This document shows, one piece after another, positions 32,626-45,778 of a stretch of DNA of 64,000 nt. Origin of the DNA: Hirundichthys speculiger (taxonomy: Eukaryota > Chordata > Actinopteri > Beloniformes > Exocoetidae); the NCBI GenBank assembly GCA_018398805.1, contig JAGFBZ010000708.1, positions 1,550,001 to 1,614,000 of the forward strand. The letters are read 5' to 3'. The first letter of the stretch is position 1. The number at the start of each line of letters is the position of its first letter. Position numbers and translations under genes: made by a program. Below the pieces are notes generated by a model that saw only the letters and a list, made by a program, of their open reading frames with translations, did no database searches and was not told the DNA's origin.

Positions 32626-35377
32626 AGTTCATAGTATGGCCAGTCCAGCGGGCATCTTAACCTTTGTAGACACAAACATGGTAAAAACAAATTAAAAAAT
32701 ATGGACACATCATCTTAAGCTACTTGTCATGTGGGCTTCCTCCCTTTTGTAATCATATACTAGAAGTTTTCTGTCTTGGCAGTCCAACATGCTTTTCCCT
32801 CTCATCCCAGTTAATTGCAATCCTCTGCCCTTTGTTACAGCTCTCCAAATTACCAGTTCACACAGCACTTTCTCTCACCTTTTTCTTTGCTCTGTTACTA
32901 CCTTCTCACGGCCAAACACAAGCATGACAGCATAACATAAAATGATATCCTTCTGGCCTCACGCATTTCACACAGCACCGTAAGGACAAGATTAAAAGTG
33001 AAACGTGGCAGAATGAATCGGCTGTGCGGATGAGGCTGTTGTTGTTACAGCATGGTGATGTGAAGTCGGATGGAGATGAAGATAAAGAGGCTGGATAATG
33101 TTGCTCTGTCCTTGATTGGAAATCAGCTCGTTATCAAGGTCTCCACAATTCTGTTAAAGACATATTCAGTAAGCCATTCATTTAAATCGTTATTTCATTA
33201 TTTAACTCATTACTAGACTTGTGTGCAGACCTGAATGACAAGCTGATGGTGATCCACTAGAATCAGGACTGTCAGAGAAGGGCAGCATCCCTCAGCAACC
33301 TAGATTAGGAAACAATAAACTAGGAGTCACCAACATAGTCAGTGAAGCTGAATTCATGATGATCTCCAATGGATTTGTCATTTCTAGAAACCCTCTGACT
33401 TTTTCCTCCAGTTATCCCAGTAGAAGTAGGCGGTCGACATTGATCTGCTCCGTGCTGAATTGACGGGAACGTAGCCTGGAATTTCTTGTGAGGTTCAGCT
33501 TGTCCAAATTCCTCCTTTTTGTCTTCACCCTCGAACCTAAATTGGTCTCTTCCGAGTCCGTGGGAGTTCACGTACTCGCTTCAAAACCTACAGACCATTT
33601 AGTAAAAGTAATAATATGATTTAGCAGCAGGGAGGGTGATGAGTTCTCTGTTAGCATTAGCTCTGGTCTTTTAGTAAACGGTGGTTAAATCAATCATCTA
33701 ATAAACAAAGCTAACTTATCTTGGAGTAAATGTAGGTGTGTTTTGTAACTTTCCCCACATTCAGTTGATTGTGTGGACAGACTCAACTGAACCCACAGCC
33801 TGGATTTTTCCAGCGTTTGTTTTGGATTGGGAAAGGGAATAAAAATGTCTCCTCCAAACGTTCTGGACACCTCAAGTCACTGTTGCAGGTCCCCAGCAGC
33901 AATATTTCACCATGGAGTTATTATAGTATAATATTAACACTGATGATACACATCAGAAATATAGTGAATTAACACAGTCCTTAACGCAGGAGCAGAGAGT
34001 TTGTCCGACCTAGCAACTGTAACTAGGAAGGGGGCGGTGCTTACCGAAGGGTCAATTGGTTTGACTTGGACATGCATTGCACTTGTTAACATTCTCATGT
34101 AAAGCGTCCTGAGATGACTTCAACTGATCTGGCGCCATACAAACAGAACCGAAAAAACCTGAACTGAACCATTCACAAAAAAATGAGTGATTATTGCACC
34201 TTTAGCCTAAGATAACGAAGGAGTGATTTGTGCACAAATGACATCAGAATGCAGGTTTAGATATGCACTGCAGGCCTTAACTGGAGGCGTTGTTCAACAG
34301 GAGTGTTTTTCCAGTGCAGGTAAACGGCTGTTGGTGCATGTGAACATCGTCGGTGCCGACTACCGGCTCACAGGTTTACTCTTCCTGAAGAGATGCCAGT
34401 TCGCTGCTCTCTCCCTCATGAGTTGTTACTCTTAAGGTGACTCAGTTACAAACCAATAACAAACGTTGCACCATAGAAAACCTATTTTACAGTACAAAGG
34501 AAAAAAAGGATGTATATTTTCAGACTGCAGGGTTTTTGTTTTTTTTGGTTGTTTTTCTACAGATGTTGCTTGCTTGATAGGAACATAATTTTGTTTTGCA
34601 TAGTATTAAATACAGTATCTTGCTCTCAAGTCCATTTTGACATTTGTGCAAAAAAAATCTGAGCAAGATGAAATAAATAAATTTAAAAAAATACATGTTA
34701 GTGCTGCATAAGTTCTTCAGTTCCTAGACTTTTTGAAAGTCAGTACAAAGCAGCACGGCTTCACGAGAACCCTTTTGAAGGACAGTTTCTGGGTCCAGGT
34801 GGGACTGACAGCAGACCGACCGTCTTTCACCGTCAACACAGATCTCTCCTCGTGTGTCTGAATGTGTTCCTGTTCAACTTGTGTTCTGCACACTGGAAAA
34901 CTGTCGGAGGACAAGTCACCATCCTGAAGCCCTGGATCCGCTGGTCCAGTGACGGGTCGTCCTGCTCTGGTCAGTGTGAAGGACTTCCAGGGGAAACTTT
35001 TGCACATGATGGACAGTGACTGCAGCCAATGTGAACTCGCTCTTGAGAATAAAGATGGTTTTGGGAGAATCTCGTGCTTTAACTTGCATTTATTTGTATT
35101 TCCTGTATGTCTTTATTGCTTTTGTGTTCTGTTGATCTATAAGACTCGGCCCTGTTCCTCCGCCCTGCAGACCCGTTGATGAGCTGCTCTGCATTAGTTC
35201 CAGGACGAGCAACAGAGCAAATATTTTTGTGTTTATTTGTTTTCCGCAACACTTAAGGGAGTTTTTATGAACAAGGACCAGGACGTCCTGGATGTGCAGA
35301 AAGACTCCACCTGGAGGTCGGTGCTCTTCCAACCGTAGAAGTGACTGAACCGCAGCTGGTAAGCAAACGCTGCCACA
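32626..35377. other. No gene recognised in 2.7 kb
   Basis: No exon-like frame with known motifs. A LINE-end-like scrap around 34075-34170 (TAAAGCGTCCTGAGATGACT) is visible. Confidence 0.45.
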
Positions 35378-36688
35378 CACTAAAAAACACTGGGTTAAAG
35401 AATAACCCAACTTTAACCCAACCCCTGGGTCACTATTGGTCTCACCCAACCATGGGTTGTTTTAGCCCAGTGGACTGGGTTGAACCAACAACCCAAACTA
35501 GTTGGGTTGTTGGTTCAACCCAAACAGTGGGTTGATTGTACCCAACAATGTTGGGTTAATTCTACCCAAATATTGGGTTTATTTTTTTAACCCAGCATTG
35601 ATGTTAATTTCACCCTTATTGCTGGGTTATATTAACCCAATCTATGTGTTGTTTTATATATTGTCTTTTCCTCTATTAAATAATGATTATTATAATAAAT
35701 GTTTGCAAATTATGAAGTGTATTCTAAAATCCATTTTACATCTATACATCTATTCTGGACAAAATATCCTAATCAATAAAGAAGTTAACAACTGCACAGA
35801 TTTTAAGTAATTTAATAGCCATCTAACAATAGATTTTCTTTACATTATAAATAAAGAACAAATATAACAAAACTCAAAACAGGAACATTCAACATTTGAA
35901 TTGTCTTGAATGCAAGACAAATCTTTTGTAGTTGTGCTTTATCTAGAGTGCATGGACACAAATATTTTTTTAGCACAAGTTACACTTCTACAGTCACTTT
36001 TAATGTTTTTACATGTGAGCGAGCGAGTATGCAGACATGTTGGTTTTAAGCTTTATTGCAGGTACACAAATACATATTCGTGTTTTACTATCTGAGAGGT
36101 CTCCCGGTGCCTGGACCTTCTTCTCTGACAGTCAGTCCAATGATTTTGTCCAGATACTGAAGCCACTGAAGACAGTGAAGTCCTGTGAATTTGTGAATAA
36201 TAATTAAAAAGAATCATCAGTGTTGTGGCACAACTTTGTGCAAATTTCAACTGTGAGGTGGATGTACCATTCCTGGTGTGATCAGGTGTGGAAACTCCTT
36301 TAAAACATCTGTGATGTTTTCCCAGATCCATTCCTGTATTGGGCCGTAACTCTCAGGTATTCATCTACCTGGCTGGCTGGCTGCGGTTTGTATTGAAACC
36401 GCTCCGTCCTATTTTTGGCATCCTCAGGAGGTATGGATGACCCTGAAAACACAGTGGGATGTCATCATTAAGTTGGCTGTTGATCATGGGAAGTCTACCT
36501 GTGGAGTGTATGAAGATGTTTCTAAATGCTACAGACCATCTACTTTAGCCCTCATGCTACCTGGTGAACTTTGGCTATACCTGCTTCGTGGTTAACGTTA
36601 GCTTAGCCAGCTATACAGACTGTTCACCATGACACCTGGATAATAATAATACAATGGATTATGAATCGTTTATGGATTATAAACAGAC

Positions 36689-36689
<1 letters not shown>

Positions 36690-36729
<40 letters not shown>
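36690..36729. repeat. Poly(C) run of 40
   Basis: Uninterrupted cytosines inside the CACTA-ended element. Length may be set by assembly or read limits. Confidence 0.9.
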
Positions 36730-36993
36730 AGCATGATCAACAATGGTGAGCACTGATGTACATTTCTCAGCTTATTAGTGACTACGTACATCCACTGTAG
36801 TAACGTTAAATGAACAACACTAACTTACATTCAGAGTTAGTTAACCTGATGAAACACATCCCGATAACAGCACAGTTAACGCAACCTTATTTAAACATTA
36901 CTGCTATGAATAATCTCAATAGTAATTTTACACTTGAAGAACAAGAAAACAAGAAAAGACCGTCTGAACCCGCGAAACGGCTTCTTTGTGGCC

Positions 36994-38290
36994 AATAACC
37001 CAGTAATTTGGTCAACAATAACCAATAACCCAGTAGTTGGGTCAACAATAACCAATAACCCAGTAGTTGGGTCAATAATAACCAATAACCCAGTAGTTGT
37101 GTCAATAATAACCAATAACCCAGTAGTAGGGTCAACAATAACCAACAACCCAGTAGTTAGGTCAATAATAACCAATAACCCAGTAGTTGGGTCAATAATA
37201 ACCAATAACCCAGTAGTTGTGTCAATAATAACCAATAACCCAGTAGTAGGGTCAACAATAACCAACAACCCAGTAGTTGGGTCAATAATAACCAATAACC
37301 CAGTAGTTGGGTCAATGACAACCAATAACCCAGTAGTTGGGTCAATAATAACCAATAACCCAGTAGTTGGGTCAATGACAACCAATAACCCAATAGTTGG
37401 GTCAATAATAACCAATAACCCAGTAGTTGGGTCAGAAATAACCAAGTCAAATCAAGAGAACTTTATTGTCCCCAGGGGGCAATTAACAGTGCATTAGCAG
37501 CAAGACAGTGACAACAACAATAATCACAACAATAAAATGCACGACACTGATAAGAACAAGACAATTAAAAAGCAATAAAATAATAGAAACAGAGATAAAA
37601 TTAAGTTAGCTTAGTTGCCCACAGTGCAGTACGTCTTAAAAGGGGGGTAAAAAACTATTCATTATTTAAAAGGCCAATAACCACCGGAACCCAGGATTTT
37701 TTAAATCTGTTCGTTCTTATTTTTGGCATCTGAAACCAGTAGTTTTTAACCCAGTAGTTGGGTCAATAACAACCAATAACCCAGTAGTTGGGTCAACAAT
37801 AACCAATAACCCAGTAGTAGGGTCAACAATAACCAATAACCCAGTAGTTGGGTCAATAATAACCAATAACCCAGTAGTTGGGTCAATAACAACCAATAAC
37901 CCCGTAGTTGGGTCAATAATAACCAATAACCCAGTAGTTGGGTCAACAATAACCAATAACCCAATAGTTGGGTCAGTAATAACCAATAACCCAGTAGTTG
38001 GGTCAATAACAACCAATAACCCCGTAGTTGGGTCAATAATAACCAATAACCCAGTAGTAGGGTCAATAATAACCCATAACCCAGTAGTTGGGTCATAATA
38101 ATCAATAGCCCAGTAGTTGGGTCAATAGTAACCAATAACCCAGTAGTTGGGTCAATAATAACCAATAACCCAGTAGTAGGGTCAATAATAACCAATAACC
38201 CAGTAGTTGGGTCATAATAATCAATAGCCCAGTAGTTGGGTCAATAGTAACCAATAACCCAGTAGTTGGGTCAATAACAACAACACAGTT
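36994..38290. repeat. 30-bp minisatellite, two blocks
   Basis: The unit is AACCAATAACCCAGTAGT followed by TGGGTCAATAAT. The period of 30 is a multiple of three, so all frames stay open and give decapeptide-repeat translations on both strands; these are not proteins. Some units are variants (ACAATAACC, TAGTAGGGTC, TCATAATAATC). Confidence 0.92.
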
Positions 38291-39029
38291 GGGTTAAAAC
38301 AACCTGACTGACTGCTGACCGTTATTTTTTAACTGTTTTTTTTTTTTACATTTGCTGTAGCTGGTTACACGTGTTAAGTGGTATGGTATGGTACGGTGTG
38401 GAACTGTTTAATGGCCTGGTCACGGACCTGGATCAGATTTATAAAGACCTGGACCTGGAACCATCATGAGATTTACAGGGATGCTGCTGTCTGTCGTCAC
38501 CACAATAACTACTAAGAATATGTGAATCTTTACATGTTAGCAAAATGCAACAAAAGCAAGCTCAATTACTGCGCAATTATGTGTGCACGCGCGTGTGTGC
38601 GCTTCCTAGCAGTGATCTTCACATAAAGACAGCTGGTCTGCTATAGCGGTCTACAGTGCTGTGTGAATAATTACTGTAAGCTTCAGTACTATTATAGAGT
38701 TATTGCCACAATTAATAAGCAAAACAATTTTAAGATAAAAATGAGGAGAACAAACCTTGCTCATTGTGTCATCTGGATCCAGCCTCTTTGTCAGTTGTGA
38801 AATGGCTGCTTAAAGGAAGTTGATGCTTTTAAAAATCTTAAATAACTCAGATGGGGTTAAATTGACCCAGGGTTTGGGTTACTGTAGCCCGGTATGATAA
38901 AAAAAACTAACCCAACAGCTGGTTTCAGATTGAACAACCCAACAGTGGTTAAATTAACCCAATGAAAGTACCCAACCACTTTAACCCAGTGGTTGGGTTG
39001 AGAAAATAACCCAGGGTTTTTTAGTGACC

Positions 39030-39680
39030 CCCACCCCCCCACCCCCCCTCCTCCATCTCCACATATCTAGCTGCCATTGACAGCTCTGCTCAACCTCAAG
39101 CTCCATTGTTTCATTGAGGGAAAAAGCATCCCAGATCATGATGGCGCCTCCTCCACAGCAGGAAACATCTCCAGTGCCAGTAACGTTTGAAGCCACCAGC
39201 GGCGTAAAGGTTAAATCCTTTATCAGAGAATAAAACCTTCTTCCAACTTCCATTCTCCCATGTTTGGTGCTTTTCTTGCAAAGTCCAAACGGGCATTTTT
39301 CTGGCATTGAAGGAGACGAAGCCTTTGAAGGTGTTTTCTGTTCTTAAAGCTCTTCTCTCTCAGATGTCGTCTGATGGTTACTGGGCTGCAGTCGGCACCA
39401 GAAACGGCCTTCATTTGGGTCGAGGATCATCCTGTGTCTTGGATCTTCTTGGCTCAGCGCCGGTGAAAGTCAAGTGGGTCGAACCACTTGACTTTTCTGT
39501 TCCAGAACCCTCAGGATCTTATAAGAAATTCAAAATGACTGTCTGACTTCGTCCAACCTCAGCAGCGATGGCACGTTGTGAGAGACCTTCGCTCATGCAG
39601 CTCAACATTTTTGTGCAGATTTTGGTTTTTAAGGGTTTTTAAATGTTGTTTGCAATAGATTGCTTACTCAAATATTTTTT
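39030..39680 (-). pseudogene. Degenerate Tc1/mariner transposase fragment
   Basis: On the - strand, pieces in different frames spell a Tc1-type transposase: CSPVTIRRHLREKSFKNRKH (helix-turn-helix region), then KKVLFSDKGFNLYAAGGFKR (around the first catalytic Asp), then GGGAIMIWDAFS. The frame changes at least twice. The N-terminus and the final catalytic region are missing. It is a dead DNA transposon lying beside the right end of the CACTA-ended element. Confidence 0.8.
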
Positions 39681-39906
39681 TGTCCCACTCCCAATTCTTC
39701 TTATTGCATTTTGAAACGGTACTCAGAACCTTTTTAAGATCCGACAGTGCAAAATGTACTGTAAATTCTTGCAAATTTTCAACTGGTCTTAAAATTTTGA
39801 TCAGTAAATATACACACTTAAACAGCCGCATGTCCTTATTAGTAGGATTCCTAAAACAAATCTAAAATGCTGCAGTGAGAGTTTAGATGAAGCATCAGCA
39901 GGCCAA
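39681..39906. other. No gene recognised
   Basis: Short intergenic stretch between two transposon remains. Confidence 0.4.
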
Positions 39907-40951
39907 TACAGTGGTACCTCTACTTACGAAATTAATTGGTTCTGGAAGTAGTTTCGTAACCTGAAATTTTTCGTAAGTAGAGACGCGTTTTCCATATAAA
40001 TGCCCCTAATCCGTTCCAAGCCCCCCAAAATTCGGACATAAATTTTTTTTAATTATAAATAATACATGAAATGACATAAAAAACCTGTAAGAAATACATG
40101 TTAGAACTAGAAAATCACTCGGAGAGAGCGCAGACCTCCACCAAGCGCAATAATTATCCAAAATTTGAAAGTGATCCAGAATCCAGAATTTCTTCCGGAT
40201 CACACCCAAAATGAAAAATCAGTTCTTCCTTTTCACATTTCCGACAACTCCTGAAAATTTCATTAAAATCCATCCATAACTTTTTGAGTTATCTTGAACA
40301 CAGACAGACAGACTGTTCAAAACGATTCTCGATTCTGACTCTTTGATGTGTAGGTCAACAGATCGCGACTTATCTAACAGTGGAATTTTTTCATTAAAAA
40401 AAAACTGTGACACATTTACACAGGTGACAGGCTATTTTTATTTTTACACATGCTTGCATGCACATATGCACACACAGAATTCACTTACAGTCTAAATGTT
40501 AAACAACTTACAGTTGGCAGTTGGCCTCCAAAATACATTTTGCCCAACAAAAAATGAAATCAGCTGTTTTTGTTTAGGAAGATGACCATATCTCCTCTTT
40601 TAGAAACAAATAAATGCTGACAAAAACATAACCTCCTTGGTGGAGGTAAAAATTGTTTGTTTACCTGGGTTGCTGGGTTCCGCTCATACAGACAAGAGGA
40701 ACCTCCTAGCCAATGGGATGCCAGGAAGATGCTAAGTGATAGCCAATGGCAGAGCAGCTCGGACGCACCGCTTTCAAAACAAGATACAGAGCCGACAAGT
40801 ATGTTTACGTTCGGTAAACTCTGGGAGCTGCGAGTTGCCTTTCGTATCCTGAAATTTCTTTCGTAACTAGAGGCAATATTTTCTCATTGAGGCGTTTCGT
40901 AACCTGAAAATTTTGTTTGTAGAGAAGTTCGTTAGTCGAAGTACCACTGTA
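39907..40951. mobile_element. TA-flanked Tc1/mariner-like element with nested family E copy
   Basis: Ends CAGTGGTACCTCTACTTACG (39909) and GTACCACTG (40949) are flanked by TA on both sides. TTTCGTAACCTGAAA motifs recur near both ends. A family E copy (about 40105-40648) sits inside and is itself interrupted at about 40316-40600. Confidence 0.75.
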
Positions 40952-42189
40952 TTGGCTTCCTGTGAAATCCATGTTAAAATCAAAAATTTCCTAACTTCCT
41001 ACCTGTTTTCGATCTCTTGGTTCCATTTCGTAATTATCTATAATTTCCCTCTAGAATCTTGCTTATGGTTCCCAGAGTTTCCAAAAGTAGAAAGTAGGCA
41101 GAGCTTCCAGAGATCAGTTATCTTGTTGAGTCCAGATACCCTCTCAACCGTGAAGCTCAGGTTTAAAACTTTCCTTTCTGATAAAGCTTATACATAGTTA
41201 GGTGCATATAAGATATTCTGCGACTGTTAATGCTGGAGGACTCCCATGATGCACTGGGCTCCGTTCTCTTTAGTGTTCACCTGTGTATATGCCATTGTTA
41301 CTGCTATTAACTTTGAGTTTCTCTTTTTTCGTTCTCACGGCAGGTGTCTGAGTCTGGTTCTTCCTCCTGCTGATGGGAACTCATTCCTCTTTACTGTCAC
41401 CACATTTTTGTTCAGGACAGAGAACATCACCATCACAAAGACTCCATGTAAAATTGTTGGGTTCCTTCGCTTGGCTGTTTAGGGTTTTGGGTTTTTTGTT
41501 GTTGTTCTTGTTGGTTTTTTCTAAATTGGCATTATATGAATTTGAATAGAAAAAAAAATTGGATTACAACAAACTGGATTATAATTGGGCTGTATTTGAT
41601 TTGACTCCTTTTTACTTTCTGTGTGAAGTTCTTGAGATAACCTTTGATTTGAATCGGGACTATTATTACTATACTGTGCAAATAAATTTGAATTAAATGT
41701 AATTTTTCCAAATGCAACTTCATCTGGAGAATATGGTCTTAGTTGGTCCTCTATAGACTTGAAAGATAATGTTAAAAAAAAAAAAAACATCAGTCATATG
41801 ACTCAATCAGTCGTATGAACTGACTTTAGAGATTAGACATACGTATAATATTACTTACTGTCTTTAATCTGTAATGATTTTAATGATTTAATCTATTTTT
41901 GAGTCTTTGTGCATTTTATTACCATTAAATTCTTAAATTCTATTTTTAAACCCATAGCTTTTACTTTTCCAAATTTCTACATTTTTATACATTTTATCAA
42001 TATTGTATCTACTGTTTTATTCTTTTTTATTGTCTTTTAATCATTTAAGTTTTCAGCTCCAGTGTTTACCTCTTTGGAGCCCTTATAGAGCTAAATCAGG
42101 GTCAAATGTTTTGTAACTCAAAAACAAAAATCTGAAACTGAAAGTCGAAGTTTTGATATTGAACTTTGGGCTCTTATTTTTTTCCACTT
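40952..42189. other. No gene recognised
   Basis: AT-rich intergenic DNA with no named feature. Confidence 0.45.
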
Positions 42190-42412
42190 ACAAATTTCTT
42201 GTTTTCAGAGTTCAGATATTTTTTTTTTCGGGTTCGAATCTTTTTTTTTTTACTTTCAAATCTTTTTTTTTTTCAGGTTCAAATCTTTTTCCACTTTCAA
42301 ATCTGTTTTTTTTTTTCAGATTCAAATCTTTTTCCACTTTCAAATCTTTTTTTTTTCAGGTTCAAATCTTTTTTTTCACTTTCAGATCTTTTTTTTCAGG
42401 TTCAGACTTTTG
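42190..42412. repeat. Polypyrimidine minisatellite
   Basis: Repeated TTCAAATCTTTTT / CACTTTCAAATC units of uneven length. The + frames give Phe-Lys-Ser-Phe repeats that are low complexity, not genes. Confidence 0.85.
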
Positions 42413-44208
42413 TCCCTGATCTCACGCGAGGGGCGGGACATCATGATTGACAGGGCTGAGAACCTTTCTCAAACACGTTACCTTTAGGGACTGTTGTTCT
42501 GTTAACTGTCCGAACAACTGCTTTCTTTGTACCACCTTCACTTGGTTGACAGTGAAAACCCCACATACATTTATCCAGCTGCTTAGACCGGACCAATTGC
42601 AGTATAAAGAGATGCTCTTGTCTGATTTTGCTGTTCAACAACTATGGTTAACACTTGGAAAACGTCCCACTTCTACATGCAGGTTATTGAACAGCGGTTC
42701 TGCTCAAAGCTGGAGCTGAGCATCACCTGACCGTCTCCTGCTCTAGAGAGTAAAACTCAACAGATTTGTCACTGGTCGCATTTTGTCATAAAATGTCATA
42801 AAAGCATAAAATGCTCTTGTTTTGTTTTCCTGACTTTAGTGTGTTTGTTTCGAGGGTTTACTTTAGGTGTCCGGGGGGGGGAATAAAGTTTTGATTGATT
42901 GATTTTGTTTTCAAAAATGAGTGCATTTATAGCTTAATTGGACCGTATTTAAATGGATTACATAAAGTGCCCTGAAATGACTTGTGTTGTGAACTGGCTC
43001 CATACAGATACGGGGAACAGTGCCTTCATTGTCTTTTTCATCCTGTTCCATACCCTTCCTCCACCAGTGTGCTGGACCCCCCCCCCCCCCCCCCCCCCAG
43101 GCCCAACAGGAGCCATCCAACCCAGCCAGCCCCCCACCACCACCACCGAGCACGAGCACGAGCCCAGCACACCCCAGAGCTGTTGGAAACCACGTTCTCC
43201 AGTTGACCACTCAAGACATTTTTCCACATTTTACACCGCGTAAAGCCGCTAATTGTTTTACAATTTGTAGATGTAGTTTTTCATAGACTGGTAAACTTCT
43301 TTGCCACTTCTAAAGGGACTTTTTACGCCTGATCATATCGCTGAGCTGCTCAGCTGCCAGATGTTCCTCCAGGCGTTTCTCTCTTGTCGTTTCTGAAAGG
43401 GTGTCGCTGCAGTCGAATTCAAAATGAACTGATTCTTTTGATTGAATAGCAAAATGTCTCACGTTCAACATTTGATGTGTTTTCTCTGTTCTTTTGTGAA
43501 TAAACTGCGGGGATTATGAGATTATTTACTTTGACACAACGTGTCAATGTCCTTGAAACTGTGGCGGTATGAGGGACAACCATGAACTGCATGTGACATT
43601 AAAGTGCATATATTTCAGTATTCTTCTGTTGTGGTTAATGCAGAGGGGGTTTTCTCTTTTTTTAAACTGACGTAATTATAAACTGTTCTTTGGTTAGGCC
43701 TCGTCTGGCTCTCATTAGCTGTAGTTTTCTCAGTCAGTTTGAACGTAAGCAGGCTGCAGATGGGGTTTGAACCCCAGACTGCAGGGAGTGACGGTGGAAG
43801 AGCAGACTGCACAGGAGCTGCACTGTTGCCATCTGCTGGTGGAGAGCGGCACAACCGCAGTTAAACCGCTGAATGACTTGAGACTTCTTTCAAAATTTAG
43901 ATTTCTCCATCTTCGTCTTGAGAAATCTCATATTTTGTATCTCAGTTTCCCATCTGCACTGTCAGATTCCAACAGCTTTGATTTTAGCAGTGTCATTATA
44001 AAAATAATAAAACTCCCTCTTTACCTGATTAAACTTGTGATAAAACTTATTGTCACCCTTCGCCAAACTGCATAGTCCGGCCAACACAGCAAAAACCTCT
44101 AGTGAGTTATTAATCTAGAATAATTTTCATATTTATGCACAGACACTGGTTTTGTTTATTGGGCCAGTGACATAACTTTCCTGAGAAGTTGTTTTTATCT
44201 GTTTTTTG
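42413..44208. other. No gene recognised
   Basis: It contains a C run (about 43078-43099) that yields proline/glycine-rich shadow frames, and LINE-end-like scraps near 42880 and 42945-43015. No supported gene. Confidence 0.45.
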
Positions 44209-45430
44209 TAGGGCTGGGCAAGTTTTACGTGATAACGCATTAATTAAACATTAATTTATTAACGCCGACATTTATTTTATCGCGCGTTAACGCATGTTGC
44301 TCACATGCTTTTGTTTTGAAAAGTCTGTTTCTGGCTGCTGCAGAACCGGAAAATAATTGGCAGGAAAATATGGAGAACGGTAAAAATCTGTGAACTTTAC
44401 AGTTCAGGTAGCAACTCAGGTAGCAATATTAACAATTTTGTCTAAAAAAAAATTCTAGACTGCAGCAAAACTTTGTCGTCATTCCTCCATGTTCCATCAG
44501 ATCTGCTCCATGTGTTCACTGTCCTGCTGTTCTCTAGCTGGTTACTGCAGTGCGGCTCCATCTAGTGGCACAGATGTGTAATGACAACAGAAAGTCCAGT
44601 CCTCCTTTATAAAACAAATTCAGTTCTGTGGCCCAGTTTTTAATTTCATATTTTTGATCCAAGTCTAAAAGTGAAATATAGGAAAACAGGCATTTTTCGT
44701 TTTTTTGTGTTGGATTAAAAAACCAAAATGTAATAAAATGTCACTTTTTAATTTTTTTTTTTTTTTTTTTGATTGACAATTAAAAATGGAAAGAACTAAT
44801 GATACACAGATTGATAAAGTTACTGAACTTTAACATGGACATTTTCATTTTAAAGTTCTCCCAGACGGAGGATTCAACAGAAACAAGGTTATTTGTAACA
44901 ACTGACAAGTTGAACTCCCCGTTAAAAGTTTCTGCTGTTACCTCAGAAATTACCTGTTTTAATGTTCTGATTGTGGCTCAGGATTGTGTTCAGGGGCGCC
45001 GCTAGGGATTTTGGGCCCCATGAAAAGAATCTTTACCGGGCCCCCCAACACAGCGGCGAAATTTGTTGATGCTATTTTTGATCATCATTAGGGGCCTCTC
45101 TGGGCCTCCCTCAATCATGGGCCCCTATAATCCGTATCCTTTACCCCCCCTTTTCGGCGCCCCAGATTGTGTTGGTAGACTTTTTTTATTTTTCATAAAA
45201 ACAGGATGACATTAATGCCCTGCCAGGGGCAATAAGCTTTATTTTATTTGACATTTTTTAAGATGAGATTTACACTAAATATGTGTTACTGACAAGTGCT
45301 GATGTTGAAAAGTGTTTGAACAACAAATGTTATGACACTTTAGTTCATATGGCAGCAGAACATTTAAATAAAAGTGACCTTTACACTACTTTTGAATTCA
45401 TCATTTGATTTTGCATATACAGTGCGATTG
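44209..45430 (-). mobile_element. Family D hAT-like element D4, reversed
   Basis: It begins TAGGGCTGGGCAAG (the right-type end inverted) and matches D2 in reverse up to TTTGCATATACAGTGCGATT, where the outer end is lost. It then joins a GGCCCGAATATAGGACGA-type repeat (45431-45700) that shares the CGCCACTAGATGGAGCTGC segment. Confidence 0.8.
44983..45173. mobile_element. 175-base hAT-like insertion nested in D4
   Basis: Element 44991-45165 has ends CAGGGGCGCC and GGCGCCCCAG, flanked by ATTGTGTT on both sides. It is rich in GGGCCCC. It is younger than D4. Confidence 0.8.
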
Positions 45431-45778
45431 CAGTATTGGCCCGAATATAGGACGATATTTTATTCTAGGAATCATATTTTCAGAAATCGGCGTCGTCTTA
45501 TAATCGAGGACTAGATTTTTCTATTGTAATTACACATCTGCGCCACTAGATGGAGCTGCACCTGGGTAACCAGTGAGAATGGAGGAACCTGCAGCCAACT
45601 GGAGCAAAGGGCTTTGAAAGTTTTGTTGGAGTCCAGAATTAGTTTTTTACAGCTGAATTATTTATGTTGTTCTTGAATAAAACTCGACTCCAATAGTTAT
45701 GCAGTTATTGAACTACATGGTTGTAGCTTATTCAGAGTCATAGTCTGAGATATTAAGAGAACACAGTTTATGACTGAG

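Larger units (their letters stand above)
35378..39026. mobile_element. 3.65-kb CACTA-ended element with hairpin minisatellite
   Basis: The left end is CACTAAAAAACACTGGGTTA (35378). The right end, read inverted, is CACTAAAAAACCCTGGGTTA (39026): 19 of 20 bases agree. Both subterminal zones (to 35660, and from 38850) are crowded with ACCCAA/TTGGGT in both orientations. Two blocks of a 30-bp tandem repeat (about 36994-37440 and 37745-38290, some 33 units) lie inside, each unit containing ACCCAGTAGTTGGGT, a 5-bp-arm hairpin. A LINE-tail scrap (37441-37740) separates the blocks. A 40-base C run lies at 36690-36729. There is no transposase. CACTA ends plus repeated subterminal motifs suggest a non-autonomous EnSpm/CACTA element; a clear 2-3-bp target duplication was not seen. 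Confidence 0.65.

Noticed and set aside
36891..37497. Long open frames (180-190 codons) on both strands
   Set aside because: They are translations of the 30-bp array; a period divisible by three keeps every frame open. Sequences are pure decapeptide repeats with no domain.
36994..38290. Regular 30-bp repeats that resemble a CRISPR array
   Set aside because: Units are contiguous with no unique spacers, there are no cas genes, and the setting is a vertebrate genome.
40351..40362. AGGTCA half-site preceded by TGT, RORE-like
   Set aside because: A single half-site inside a transposon remnant with no conservation evidence; such hexamers occur often by chance.
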